Shown here: in pieces, positions 7,174 to 14,629 of the stretch | Numbering within the stretch: position 1 is the first letter of the stretch | How the letters are laid out: the number at the start of each line of letters is the position of its first letter | Translations under genes and position numbers: made by a program | Notes under the pieces: model-generated | What the model was told of the DNA's origin: nothing | Seen by the model: the letters and a program-made list of their open reading frames with translations, nothing else | The model's database searches: none | Source: CAINVV01 sp036508555 | GTDB taxonomy: Bacteria; Bacteroidota; Bacteroidia; Bacteroidales; Prolixibacteraceae | Assembly (NCBI GenBank): GCA_036508555.1 | Contig: DATCHD010000058.1 | Location: forward strand, 1 to 15,870 | Length of the DNA: 15,870 bases | Direction of reading: 5' to 3'

Positions 7174-8510
7174 TATTTAGATGTAGTTTTTTTCGCTGTT
7201 TTGGGCTTCGTTATGACGGATTTCTTCAGTTTTTTTAGCTCCCTCTCCGCCTCCTCCAGTTTTTTGGATTTATCATCAATAATCAGCTTGAGCCTTGTCA
7301 ATTCTTCTTCGTTTTCATTCAAAGGCACGAGTTTATTCAGGCGGAGCGAGAAGTCGCTGAGAACATTCATGTAGTTGATGAATGCTTCATAAGGATTTGA
7401 GTATGGGTTGAAAAATTTATGAACCTCCCCGTCGGAGAAGAATTTGGTACTCATGTAATAGAGATGATCATTGGACTGAAGGTAAAGCCAATCCTTTTGA
7501 ATCTTCGGGTCTGTGCATTTTTTTACTCTTTCCCGCAGGTCATAAAGATGTTTGAATGCATCCTTCTGAAGCTCATTCCCTAGCCAGGCTGAAAGATCAC
7601 GCTCTTCATCTGCCCATGAGATTGGATGAAGAACATGCACAGCAGAAACTGGCTGCAAAACTTTCACCGCTTCACTTGGAGTGGAGAAAGAGAGCTCTTT
7701 GGATTTCAAAATTATTTCCGGCAGGCTTTCAAGAAATTGGAAAATACCGGTATGTTTCTTTTGTATCTCTCCAAAGGTCTCGTAATTCAGGAAGATGTTG
7801 ACAATTTCCTCCTTTTGGGGAAGATCAACCAGCCAACCAGCCAACTTAGTGGCAGTAAGCGGATATTCGTTCCAGGATGAATTAGAAAAGCGGAATGAGA
7901 TGTCGTCACTGAGACGGTTGTTGCGCATCAGCACTTTTTGTCGTGGGTTGAGTGCATTACAATAGAGGTAGTTCGGACTCTTCCATCCAAGAATATGTTT
8001 TGCACCTTCTGTAATAACTGTTTCGAACCCCATTCTGAAGATCAGGTCGCCAAGTTCGTCAGAGTAGATCAACTCTGTATTGCGGAATACAGTCGGTTTC
8101 TGATTGAACCAGGTTTCTATGAGATCGTCGTGCATCTTTACCTGTTTGGCAAAAAGTTCAGCATCCGCCAAAGAAACCAATGAATTGGCATAGGTTCCGG
8201 AGAGGAACTCAACAGAACCGGTATCAGCCAGATCTTTAAACGAGTCGATAACTTCGGGCGCATAGAGTCTGAACTGATCCAGTGCTACGCCTGAAATCGA
8301 GAAGGAAACTTTAAATTTCCCCTTGAATTTTTTGATTTGCTTCAGAAGGATATTGTTGGCAGGCAGATAGCAACTGTCAGCAATCTTCCTCAGAATAGTT
8401 TCATTGGCATAGTCATCATAATAATAAGAATCATTTCCAATATCGAAAAACCGGTATTTACGGTAACGAAAGGGTTGGTGTATCTGGAAATTAAGGCAGA
8501 TTGTCTTCAT
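7173..8510 (-). CDS. GH57 alpha-amylase-like protein, catalytic Asp replaced by Asn
   Basis: This 445-residue GH57 protein is the counterpart of the alpha-amylase in Bacteroides glycogen clusters. GH57 enzymes hydrolyse or transfer alpha-1,4-glucans inside the cell. Conserved regions can be placed: region 1 HQP at 11-13; region 2 GSVEFLSGTYANSL at 98-111; region 3 FRNTELIYSDELG at 142-154 with the likely nucleophile Glu146; region 4 FLNYETFGE at 240-248; and region 5 ISWADEERDLSAWLGN at 297-312. In region 4 the catalytic Asp of D-x-E-x-F-G is Asn242 (codon AAT). In region 2 the usual His of YYHSL is Asn109. It may therefore be a poor enzyme or a non-catalytic glucan-binding protein. The tail (about 398-445) is a predicted coiled coil ending in a Lys/Thr-rich segment. 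It sits 24 bases after the synthase-like gene. Confidence 0.92.
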   Translation of the reverse strand: MKTICLNFQIHQPFRYRKYRFFDIGNDSYYYDDYANETILRKIADSCYLPANNILLKQIKKFKGKFKVSFSISGVALDQFRLYAPEVIDSFKDLADTGSVEFLSGTYANSLVSLADAELFAKQVKMHDDLIETWFNQKPTVFRNTELIYSDELGDLIFRMGFETVITEGAKHILGWKSPNYLYCNALNPRQKVLMRNNRLSDDISFRFSNSSWNEYPLTATKLAGWLVDLPQKEEIVNIFLNYETFGEIQKKHTGIFQFLESLPEIILKSKELSFSTPSEAVKVLQPVSAVHVLHPISWADEERDLSAWLGNELQKDAFKHLYDLRERVKKCTDPKIQKDWLYLQSNDHLYYMSTKFFSDGEVHKFFNPYSNPYEAFINYMNVLSDFSLRLNKLVPLNENEEELTRLKLIIDDKSKKLEEAERELKKLKKSVITKPKTAKKTTSK

Positions 8511-8534
8511 GGTTTGGACTATTATCGATGAAAC

Positions 8535-9824
8535 TTAACTAATTGCTTTTTTGTATACTTCGCGAACATGTGCTGCAGAATGTTTCCATTGCAGACTATC
8601 GACTTCCTCCCTGCCGAATTTTCTGAACATGGCAGACAGTGCAGGATATTTTATGATGCCGTAAATGGCATCAGCCATGGCATTAATATCCCAGAAATCA
8701 ACTTTTATGGCATGTGTCAAAATTTCGGCCACGCCGGATTGCTTGGAAATGATCACGGGCACATCGGTCATCATAGCTTCAAGGGGAGAAATACCGAATG
8801 GCTCAGATACAGAGGGCATTACATAAACGTCGCTCATTCGGAACATATCGAAAACGTCATCTCCGCGGAGGAAACCGGTGAAATGAAACTTGTCCGAAAT
8901 TCCAAGACGGGCAGCACGTCTGATCATCTTCTCCATCATGTCGCGACTTCCCGCCATTACAAACCGGACATGATCGGTCCGTTTCAATACCTGATAAGCG
9001 GCTTCTATAAAATATTCCGGACCTTTCTGCAGGGTAATTCTTCCCAGGAAAGTGACGATTTTATCCTCTATACCTCTCTGGAAGCGCTCGGCCTCCTTGT
9101 TTTCAATTGGTTCAACGGCATTGTATACCGTCGTTATCTTACCAGGATGGATGCCATATTTCTCAATGACGATCTTCTTTGTCAGGTTACTTACCGTGAT
9201 AATCTGGTCTGCGATTTCCATCCCTTCCCGCTCAATGGCATAGACTTTCGGGTTTACGCTTCCGCCGCTGCGGTCGAAATCGGTCGCATGAACATGAATG
9301 ACCAATGGTTTGCCGCTGACACGTTTTGCGGCAATCCCGGCAGGATAAGCCAGCCAGTCGTGGGCATGAATGATGTCAAAATTGTATTCTTTACCTATAT
9401 ATTCGGCCACAATGGCGTAGTTTGCGATCTCTTCCAGCAAATTAGCCCCGTACTTCCCGGAGAACGGGATTTTTCCCTGCTCATCTGTCTGAATAAAACG
9501 GGTGGAAGCGGAGAGTCGTTTTTGAGTTAACTGCCAGAATTCCTCGGGATCGGCATAGGGAATCAGGTTAGATTGCACCTCAGAAACGTCCATGTTAAGT
9601 TCGCTGTTCTGAACATGTACCTGCTTTCTGGTGATACTTATTTCGTTGGCTCCAATGATTTTCTTTACAGTGGTATCGTCTTCGTCACCATAAGCCTTCG
9701 GGACAACAAAAAGGACTTCAATATCCTTGAATTCAGCGAGTCCTTTGGTCAGACCAAAACTCGCCGTGCCTAATCCACCACTTATATGAGGAGGAAATTC
9801 CCATCCAAACATCAATACCTTCAT
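8535..9824 (-). CDS. Glycogen-synthase-like glycosyltransferase (GT4/GT5, GT-B fold)
   Basis: This 429-residue transferase probably elongates alpha-1,4-glucan from a nucleotide-glucose donor. It opens with FGWEFPPHISGGLGTASFGL; GGLG at 16-19 matches the acceptor/donor glycine loop of bacterial glycogen synthases. IIHAHDWLAYPAG lies at 151-163, and the donor-phosphate pair is Arg262 and Lys267 in GRITLQKG. The E-x7-E motif SEPFGISPLEAM has Glu341 and Glu349. All residues expected for activity are present. Bacteroidota use this type beside a debranching enzyme and a GH57 protein instead of classical GlgA. It starts 12 bases after the debranching gene. Donor preference (ADP- or UDP-glucose) cannot be read from the sequence, and no glgC lies nearby. 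Another GT4 specificity is possible, but the context argues for glycogen. Confidence 0.88.
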   Translation of the reverse strand: MKVLMFGWEFPPHISGGLGTASFGLTKGLAEFKDIEVLFVVPKAYGDEDDTTVKKIIGANEISITRKQVHVQNSELNMDVSEVQSNLIPYADPEEFWQLTQKRLSASTRFIQTDEQGKIPFSGKYGANLLEEIANYAIVAEYIGKEYNFDIIHAHDWLAYPAGIAAKRVSGKPLVIHVHATDFDRSGGSVNPKVYAIEREGMEIADQIITVSNLTKKIVIEKYGIHPGKITTVYNAVEPIENKEAERFQRGIEDKIVTFLGRITLQKGPEYFIEAAYQVLKRTDHVRFVMAGSRDMMEKMIRRAARLGISDKFHFTGFLRGDDVFDMFRMSDVYVMPSVSEPFGISPLEAMMTDVPVIISKQSGVAEILTHAIKVDFWDINAMADAIYGIIKYPALSAMFRKFGREEVDSLQWKHSAAHVREVYKKAIS

Positions 9825-9836
9825 ATCATTGGTTTT

Positions 9837-11795
9837 TTAGCTTTTGGTCCTGTTTTCTTCCTCGAATTTCTCGACCAGCATCGTAGCCATAATTACTGCA
9901 GAAACGTTCCAGGCCTGAGAGATTGAACCCTTTGCCGTATGCGGGGGATTCCCTTCGTATGCCTCTGAAAGTGTACCGATACAATTTTCCGCCATTTCGT
10001 TTTTAAAACCTTCCAGGCAATTTTTTGCAAAAGAGAGTCCGCCGGCTTTGTGTACTTCGAGATAAGTCTTTACGAAAGGATAAATCAGGAATGGGTAAGC
10101 CGATCCCTGATGGGCTGCTTGTGAAAAATCATCCGCCCTTTCACCGGAGAGCCCCTTATAAGCCGGATCTTCTGGCGACAGGGTGCGGATGCCGACTGGA
10201 GTCAGAAGATTATTTCGGACGGTGCTGATAATAGCCTTCTTCTGAGTCCGTGATAAAGGCGAAAAATCCAGGGCAGTTGCCATCAACATGTTTGGACGAA
10301 CCGACCAGTCGGTGTAGTCTCCATCGATGTAATCGGCCAGCTGGCCACACTCTTCACACCAGAAGCCGGAAATGAAAGATGATGCAATGCGTGCAGGCAA
10401 TTCCTTCCATCGTCTCACAAAGGCCTTGTCCTCTGACAAAACAGCCAGTTCTAAGGCAAAACAAACGGCATTGTACCATAACGCATTGATCTCAACAGGA
10501 ATACCACCTCTTTGCGTGACGGGTACTCCATCTTTGTAATCATCCATCCAGGTAAGTGCGACACCCTCTTCTTTGGCATACATTAAGCCATTTTCAAGCA
10601 TGTGAATGTTGTAATCAGTGCCTTCACGGTAGTTGGATAAAATATCTTTGAGATAGGAGCCGTAGGTGCGCCAGATCTCCCGGGGAGATGTGTATTTTGC
10701 CAGCTCTTGAAGCGCGCAAAATACGAGTAAAGGAGCATCGGCAGCATCATAGCCGCTTTCGATGCCGGCATATTTAGGTAAAAGACCTTTTTTTAACCGT
10801 TTCAGATTGGTGGATAAAACCGCTTCGAAGGTCTTTTTGTCGAGACGACTGAGCAAAATGCCTGGTAAAGCGGTCAGTGTTTGCCGGGGGATCGATTCAT
10901 ACCAGGGATATCCGGCAATGAGGTCTATCCCGTCTTTGCGTTCCCAAAGAAACTGCTGTCCTGAGTTTAGCAGACAGTTGAAAAACGAATCCCTCGGAAT
11001 ACGCAACTTTTTCTCCGATTCGTACCTTTTAAGAAAGGTGGCTGGGTTTTGTTCCGTGGTTGAGGCGCTAAAGAAGACAGATTCCCCTTTTTTGATCGAT
11101 ACCTCGAAGTAGCCCGGGACAAAAAGATCTTCCTGAAATTCATAGCCGCGCTCACGCTCTTTCACGTATTCGACATTCTTGTACCAATCAGGAACGGGAA
11201 CAAAGTCACAATTCTTAGACAGTTGCATGAAAAAATCAGGATACCCTTCGTACATGTTCATCCTGATTCCGTTGGTAACTGGCATGTATTTTGAATTAGC
11301 GTAGAGATTGACTTTGCTGAGCGAATGTACATTACGAAAGGCCAGGAATGGTTTAAACCGCAACTTGGTCGGACTGTTAGCTTCTTCCAACGTGTATTTT
11401 ACAAGCAACTGATTTTCGTGTTCAACAAGCAATCTGGTACGGGTAAGTACCACTCCACCAACACGATAAGTGTGTTTTTGAATGGTGTCAAACTCGAAAT
11501 TGCGGATGTATTTATGTCCTTTTGGCTCATAAAAATCGCCGGGAAATTTGTGGATGCCGAGGTTAAACTGCGCTTCGTGCTGAATGACAGTCTCATCCAG
11601 GGTGGAGAGCAGGACATGTTTTCCTCCGTCCAGTTCGTCCAACCGAACGACCAGTAAACCATGGTATTTTCGCGTATTGCACCCTGCCAGCGTGGTAGAA
11701 GAGTATGCTCCTGCACGATTGGTCCGCAAGGTTTCGCGTTCCAGTGAATAGGATAAATTGACCAGTTTATCTTTATCAAAATTCAGATATCCCAT
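9837..11795 (-). CDS. Glycogen debranching enzyme-type amylo-alpha-1,6-glucosidase (GH133-like)
   Basis: This 652-residue protein has the two-domain layout of prokaryotic GDE proteins. The N-terminal beta-sandwich carries the hallmark LAGCNTRKYHGLLV at 36-49. The (alpha/alpha)6 barrel (about 265-645) carries GYPWYESIPRQTLTALPG at 295-312, SGYDAADAPLLVF at 347-359, LTWMDD at 414-419, PVEINALWYNAV at 433-444, AAHQGSAYPFLIYPFV at 560-575 and LSEAYEGNPPH at 609-619. Family members trim alpha-1,6-linked glucose at glycogen branch points. The putative acid and base residues, Asp418 and Glu611, are kept. The normally strict Arg-Asp of WGRDTFIALPG is Arg304-Gln305. It is the first gene of the glycogen operon, downstream of a good promoter candidate, and 12 bases ahead of the synthase-like gene. 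Family assignment is firm; full activity is not assured. Confidence 0.92.
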   Translation of the reverse strand: MGYLNFDKDKLVNLSYSLERETLRTNRAGAYSSTTLAGCNTRKYHGLLVVRLDELDGGKHVLLSTLDETVIQHEAQFNLGIHKFPGDFYEPKGHKYIRNFEFDTIQKHTYRVGGVVLTRTRLLVEHENQLLVKYTLEEANSPTKLRFKPFLAFRNVHSLSKVNLYANSKYMPVTNGIRMNMYEGYPDFFMQLSKNCDFVPVPDWYKNVEYVKERERGYEFQEDLFVPGYFEVSIKKGESVFFSASTTEQNPATFLKRYESEKKLRIPRDSFFNCLLNSGQQFLWERKDGIDLIAGYPWYESIPRQTLTALPGILLSRLDKKTFEAVLSTNLKRLKKGLLPKYAGIESGYDAADAPLLVFCALQELAKYTSPREIWRTYGSYLKDILSNYREGTDYNIHMLENGLMYAKEEGVALTWMDDYKDGVPVTQRGGIPVEINALWYNAVCFALELAVLSEDKAFVRRWKELPARIASSFISGFWCEECGQLADYIDGDYTDWSVRPNMLMATALDFSPLSRTQKKAIISTVRNNLLTPVGIRTLSPEDPAYKGLSGERADDFSQAAHQGSAYPFLIYPFVKTYLEVHKAGGLSFAKNCLEGFKNEMAENCIGTLSEAYEGNPPHTAKGSISQAWNVSAVIMATMLVEKFEEENRTKS

Positions 11796-11797
11796 AA

Positions 11798-11827
11798 TTT
11801 ACAAACTGTTAAATTGAAACTTGTAAA
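11798..11827 (-). repeat. Inverted repeat in the 5' leader of the glycogen operon
   Basis: On the minus strand TTTACAA (11821-11827) and TTGTAAA (11798-11804) form perfect 7-base arms around a 16-base loop, ending 2 bases before the GDE start codon. In the mRNA this could form a weak AT-rich hairpin over the initiation region, or in DNA an operator. Chance occurrence in AT-rich sequence is quite possible. Confidence 0.35.
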
Positions 11828-11834
11828 AGTTTCT

Positions 11835-11843
11835 GCAAATGTA
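11835..11843 (-). promoter_or_regulatory. Candidate promoter (-7 box) of the glycogen operon
   Basis: TACATTTGC on the minus strand matches the Bacteroidetes -7 consensus TAnnTTTG exactly, and it lies about 40 bases before the GDE ATG in the only sizeable gap ahead of the operon (11796-11888). The -33 region is AT-rich without a clean TTTG at the ideal spacing. Transcription would begin near 11828 and cover GDE, the synthase-like gene, GH57 and glgP. Confidence 0.5.
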
Positions 11844-11849
11844 CTTTAG

Positions 11850-11874
11850 ATTGCTTAAAAATAAGTAAAGCAAT
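11850..11874. repeat. Inverted repeat just upstream of the glycogen-operon -7 box
   Basis: ATTGCTT (11850-11856) and AAGCAAT (11868-11874) are perfect 7-base arms with an 11-base AT-rich spacer. The site covers the expected -33 region of the promoter candidate. That would suit an operator, although an upstream weak terminator for the GSCFA gene is also possible. No T-run follows the second arm on the minus strand, so I favour the operator reading. Confidence 0.35.
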
Positions 11875-11888
11875 TGTTAAGAAAAAAT

Positions 11889-12884
11889 TTAATGCCCCCT
11901 TTTTTGAATGATATCAGTTTTTAGATGCTCCAAATGGAGAAAAGGACACCGTGTTTCCAATTTTAACAGGTCATCCATTTGCCGTGAAAGAAAATCCTGA
12001 AAAAGTTGACCATTTTTCTGAAAAGGTTTGTGGGAGAGGGATTTAATGATTTTATCAATTTTCGAATTTATTTCTTTGCTTTCGCTGTCGAGAAATACTT
12101 CATTGAACTTTTCCTGCACAAAAGAGACAGCCGTTTCGCTGAGATGTACCATATCCGTGGCATAAAAGCGATAATCACGTAACTCGTCCATCACCAGTTC
12201 ATAGGATGGGAAATAGTGGATTTTGTCGGATCCGAAAATGGAAATCAATTTTTCGACCAGCAGGAAGAGTCCGGATTTACTGACCTGATTCTCAAAGCTC
12301 CCATCTTTAAAGTGTCTTATTGGGCTCACTGTCAATACAATACTGAGGGTTGGATGGCTCTCAAAAAGCTGGTGAATGAGGTTGATCCATAGCCCGGACA
12401 TCTCCTCAACCGACAATCTTTCCCTGATAAACGTGCTGGCAGGTAGTTTGTGGCAATTGCCTGTTACTTGCCCACTTTCTTTTTCTCGGTAGATCCAGGA
12501 TGTACCAAAGGTTAGAAAAAGATGGGAAGCAGATCTCAGTTGGCCCGATGCCAGCTTCACTGAGTTATTCATGTTTCTGAGGGCCGTTTCTTTTTCCGGA
12601 TCAGAAAAACGGCTGTGGAAATAGAAATTGTTCCATAATCCATTGGCATAAAACAAGTCGGCTGCTGTAAATTGCCTTTCACTTACCAGGAAGTTCAGAC
12701 AATCAGCCATGGAAGCCGGATTGTATAATATGCCACAAGGATTGGTCATCACAGGAAAGCAGTGGTCCTGAAGATACCTACCGATGTTTTCCGTAAAACA
12801 GGATCCTATCATCAGGGCATTCTTTCGGTAGGAAATAAGGTTCCCAATTTTTGGCAAAGCGACTTCTGTTCTAAACGCTATCAT
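11889..12884 (-). CDS. GSCFA-family (SGNH-like) protein
   Basis: This 331-residue protein belongs to the GSCFA family, a poorly characterised group related to SGNH/GDSL hydrolases and common in Bacteroidota. The name-giving motif IGSCFTENIG is at 26-35, with Ser28 as the nucleophile candidate. Further family blocks are NPCGILYNP (48-56), HLFLTFGTSWIY (121-132), GNCHKLP (142-148), TVSPIRHFKDG (185-195), and DMVHLSE (244-250), where Asp244 and His247 give the D-x-x-H pair of SGNH enzymes. There is no signal peptide, so it is probably cytoplasmic. Its ATG overlaps the stop of the QueG::hydrolase gene by 4 bases (ATGA at 12881-12884), so the two are likely coupled. An acyl-ester hydrolase or transferase role is inference; the substrate is unknown. 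Confidence 0.9.
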   Translation of the reverse strand: MIAFRTEVALPKIGNLISYRKNALMIGSCFTENIGRYLQDHCFPVMTNPCGILYNPASMADCLNFLVSERQFTAADLFYANGLWNNFYFHSRFSDPEKETALRNMNNSVKLASGQLRSASHLFLTFGTSWIYREKESGQVTGNCHKLPASTFIRERLSVEEMSGLWINLIHQLFESHPTLSIVLTVSPIRHFKDGSFENQVSKSGLFLLVEKLISIFGSDKIHYFPSYELVMDELRDYRFYATDMVHLSETAVSFVQEKFNEVFLDSESKEINSKIDKIIKSLSHKPFQKNGQLFQDFLSRQMDDLLKLETRCPFLHLEHLKTDIIQKRGH

Positions 12885-14626
12885 AATTGCTTGTTTATCC
12901 AGTCAATGGTAAAATCAGTTACCTTTTCTGCCTGTTCCCATGTAAGCAGCTGGTGAGGTCCGTCTTCCCAGTCGCGGTAGGTTGCCTTGCCGGGAAGGCC
13001 GAGGGCCAGTTTTTCAGATGCAGCCGATGCCGAAACCCTGTCGTTGGTGCCATGCATGAAAAGCATCGGAACCGTAGTCGGCAGCGTCTCCGCATTGATC
13101 TTTTTTGTAGCCCGTTCGACCTCCCTGAAGCAGCGTGCTGAAATCTTCTTGTGCATCAGCGGGTCGCGCTCCTTCAGAATCTCGTTCGGAACGGGCGGAG
13201 CAAAATCCTTGGATTTCAGCCCAGTTTTTATCGTCATCTGGGGCAAAAGCGAATCGGCCAGCCATATTGCCAGGCTCTTAAACTTACCGGGTGGTTGCAC
13301 CAGCTCAAGCCAAGCCGAGGCGAGGACAGCCATTTCTGGCAGATTCGTTGCCATTTGCAAAAACGAAAGAACGATGGTAGCGCCCATGCTATGGCCGTAT
13401 AAAACGATGGGCAGGTGCGGAAAATTTTCCCTGGCCTTCCTCATAAGCAGGTCGACATCTTCCAGATATTCGTTAAATTGGTGAATGGTACCCTGTTTTC
13501 CACCCGACCTGCCATGACCGCGAAGGTCGAAAGTGATGACTGCGAAGCCCCTCTTTAAGTATGCATTATACCACTCTTCGTACCTTCGGCTGTGCGTACC
13601 GTGACCATGGACGAACGCTATTACTGCCTTGGGTGAAACATCAGGTTTCCAAAGCGTTGCATAGAGATTAAGGCCATCAAAAGCGATCCAGGTTTGCCCG
13701 AACAGATGTACAAGCGTCCTTTTCATGCGCGTAAACCCGGCCCGTTCCACTGCGGAATCTTTAAAAAGCCTGTTGTATTGGGGTTTTTCAAGGGATTGCC
13801 ATTCACTGGCATTCATTTTCAAAAGTTCCGGTTTCGGTCGGAATGCATCAACATTATGCTGTTTGGCCTTACTGTTCCAAGGGCAAACCTGTTGACATAT
13901 ATCGCATCCTACCAGGTAATTTGAGAGATTCCTGGCAAGGGATTCCGAAATATTTTCCTTCGTTTCGATGGTCAGATAGGAGATACACTTTCTGGCATCC
14001 AGAACGAAGGGCGAAATGATAGCTCCGGTCGGACAACTGTCCATGCATCGTGTGCAGGATCCGCAAAGACTGTTGCCGAAGGGTTCGTCATACTCGAGTT
14101 CCAGGTCAAGAACCAGCTCTCCGATAAAGACAAAACTTCCCATCCGGGGATGGATCAACAGGGAATTTTTACCGATCCATCCGAGTCCTGCCTCTTTCGC
14201 AAGCGCCTTTTCCAGCAACGGTGCGGAGTCGACAAACGCACGGCCCTCGCAGGGAGCCAATTCCGTACGGATATAGTCGAGTAACGCGAAAAGTCTCGCT
14301 TTAAGAACATCATGGTAATCTTTTCCTAACGCATATTTCGAGATCTTCGGAGCGCTGGGATCCTCCTGTTTTTGATCGGTATAGTAATTGAGAAGGACGG
14401 AAACGACGGATTTTGAACTTTCCACCAGGACTATAGGATTAACTCTTTTCTCCAAATAGTTGGACATGTAATCCATTGTACCATGATATCCGCTGCCCAG
14501 CCACCCGAGTAATCTCTCCCGATCCTCCTCCAAAGGTTTCGCCCTGGAAATACCACAGGCGTCAAAACCAAGTTCAGCGGCTTTGGTCTTGATAAATTGA
14601 CTGAAGGTCGCGGGAGAAGAGTTCAT
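12881..14626 (-). CDS. queG: Fusion: epoxyqueuosine reductase QueG + monoacylglycerol-lipase-like alpha/beta hydrolase
   Basis: One uninterrupted frame of 581 residues holds two complete modules. Residues 1 to about 305 are QueG, which reduces epoxyqueuosine to queuosine in tRNA using cobalamin and two [4Fe-4S] clusters. It shows FVDSAPLLEKALA with the catalytic-type Asp133, GLGWIGKNSLLI (147-158), CGSCTRCMDSCP (Cys188, 191, 194, 198), Cys214, and GCDICQQVCPWN (Cys241, 244, 248). Residues about 313-581 are a serine hydrolase of the lysophospholipase/monoacylglycerol lipase type: FVHGHGTHSRRYEEW, DLRGHGRSGG, the nucleophile elbow GHSMG (Ser413), and probable Asp528 (HGTNDR) and His558 (GPHQLL). 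There is almost no linker. Stand-alone QueG is about 310 residues, so both halves are nearly full length. It starts 3 bases after sufT. Each module is certain; whether the fusion is genuine needs checking, because a lost stop or an assembly error would look the same. Confidence 0.92.
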   Translation of the reverse strand: MNSSPATFSQFIKTKAAELGFDACGISRAKPLEEDRERLLGWLGSGYHGTMDYMSNYLEKRVNPIVLVESSKSVVSVLLNYYTDQKQEDPSAPKISKYALGKDYHDVLKARLFALLDYIRTELAPCEGRAFVDSAPLLEKALAKEAGLGWIGKNSLLIHPRMGSFVFIGELVLDLELEYDEPFGNSLCGSCTRCMDSCPTGAIISPFVLDARKCISYLTIETKENISESLARNLSNYLVGCDICQQVCPWNSKAKQHNVDAFRPKPELLKMNASEWQSLEKPQYNRLFKDSAVERAGFTRMKRTLVHLFGQTWIAFDGLNLYATLWKPDVSPKAVIAFVHGHGTHSRRYEEWYNAYLKRGFAVITFDLRGHGRSGGKQGTIHQFNEYLEDVDLLMRKARENFPHLPIVLYGHSMGATIVLSFLQMATNLPEMAVLASAWLELVQPPGKFKSLAIWLADSLLPQMTIKTGLKSKDFAPPVPNEILKERDPLMHKKISARCFREVERATKKINAETLPTTVPMLFMHGTNDRVSASAASEKLALGLPGKATYRDWEDGPHQLLTWEQAEKVTDFTIDWINKQL

Positions 14627-14629
14627 TTT

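Noticed and set aside
8568..9530. A 320-residue open frame on the plus strand, antisense to the synthase-like gene
   Set aside because: It shows no recognisable domain, and the opposite strand encodes a well-conserved glycosyltransferase with all motifs. It is best explained as a codon-usage shadow.
11805..11815. ACAGTTTGT on the minus strand fits the loose LytTR half-site pattern
   Set aside because: Only one copy is present, no second repeat lies at proper spacing, and the pattern is degenerate enough to occur by chance in this much sequence.
12987..13484. A 165-residue open frame on the plus strand, antisense to the hydrolase half of the fusion
   Set aside because: It has no family resemblance and lies wholly within a motif-rich coding region on the other strand.
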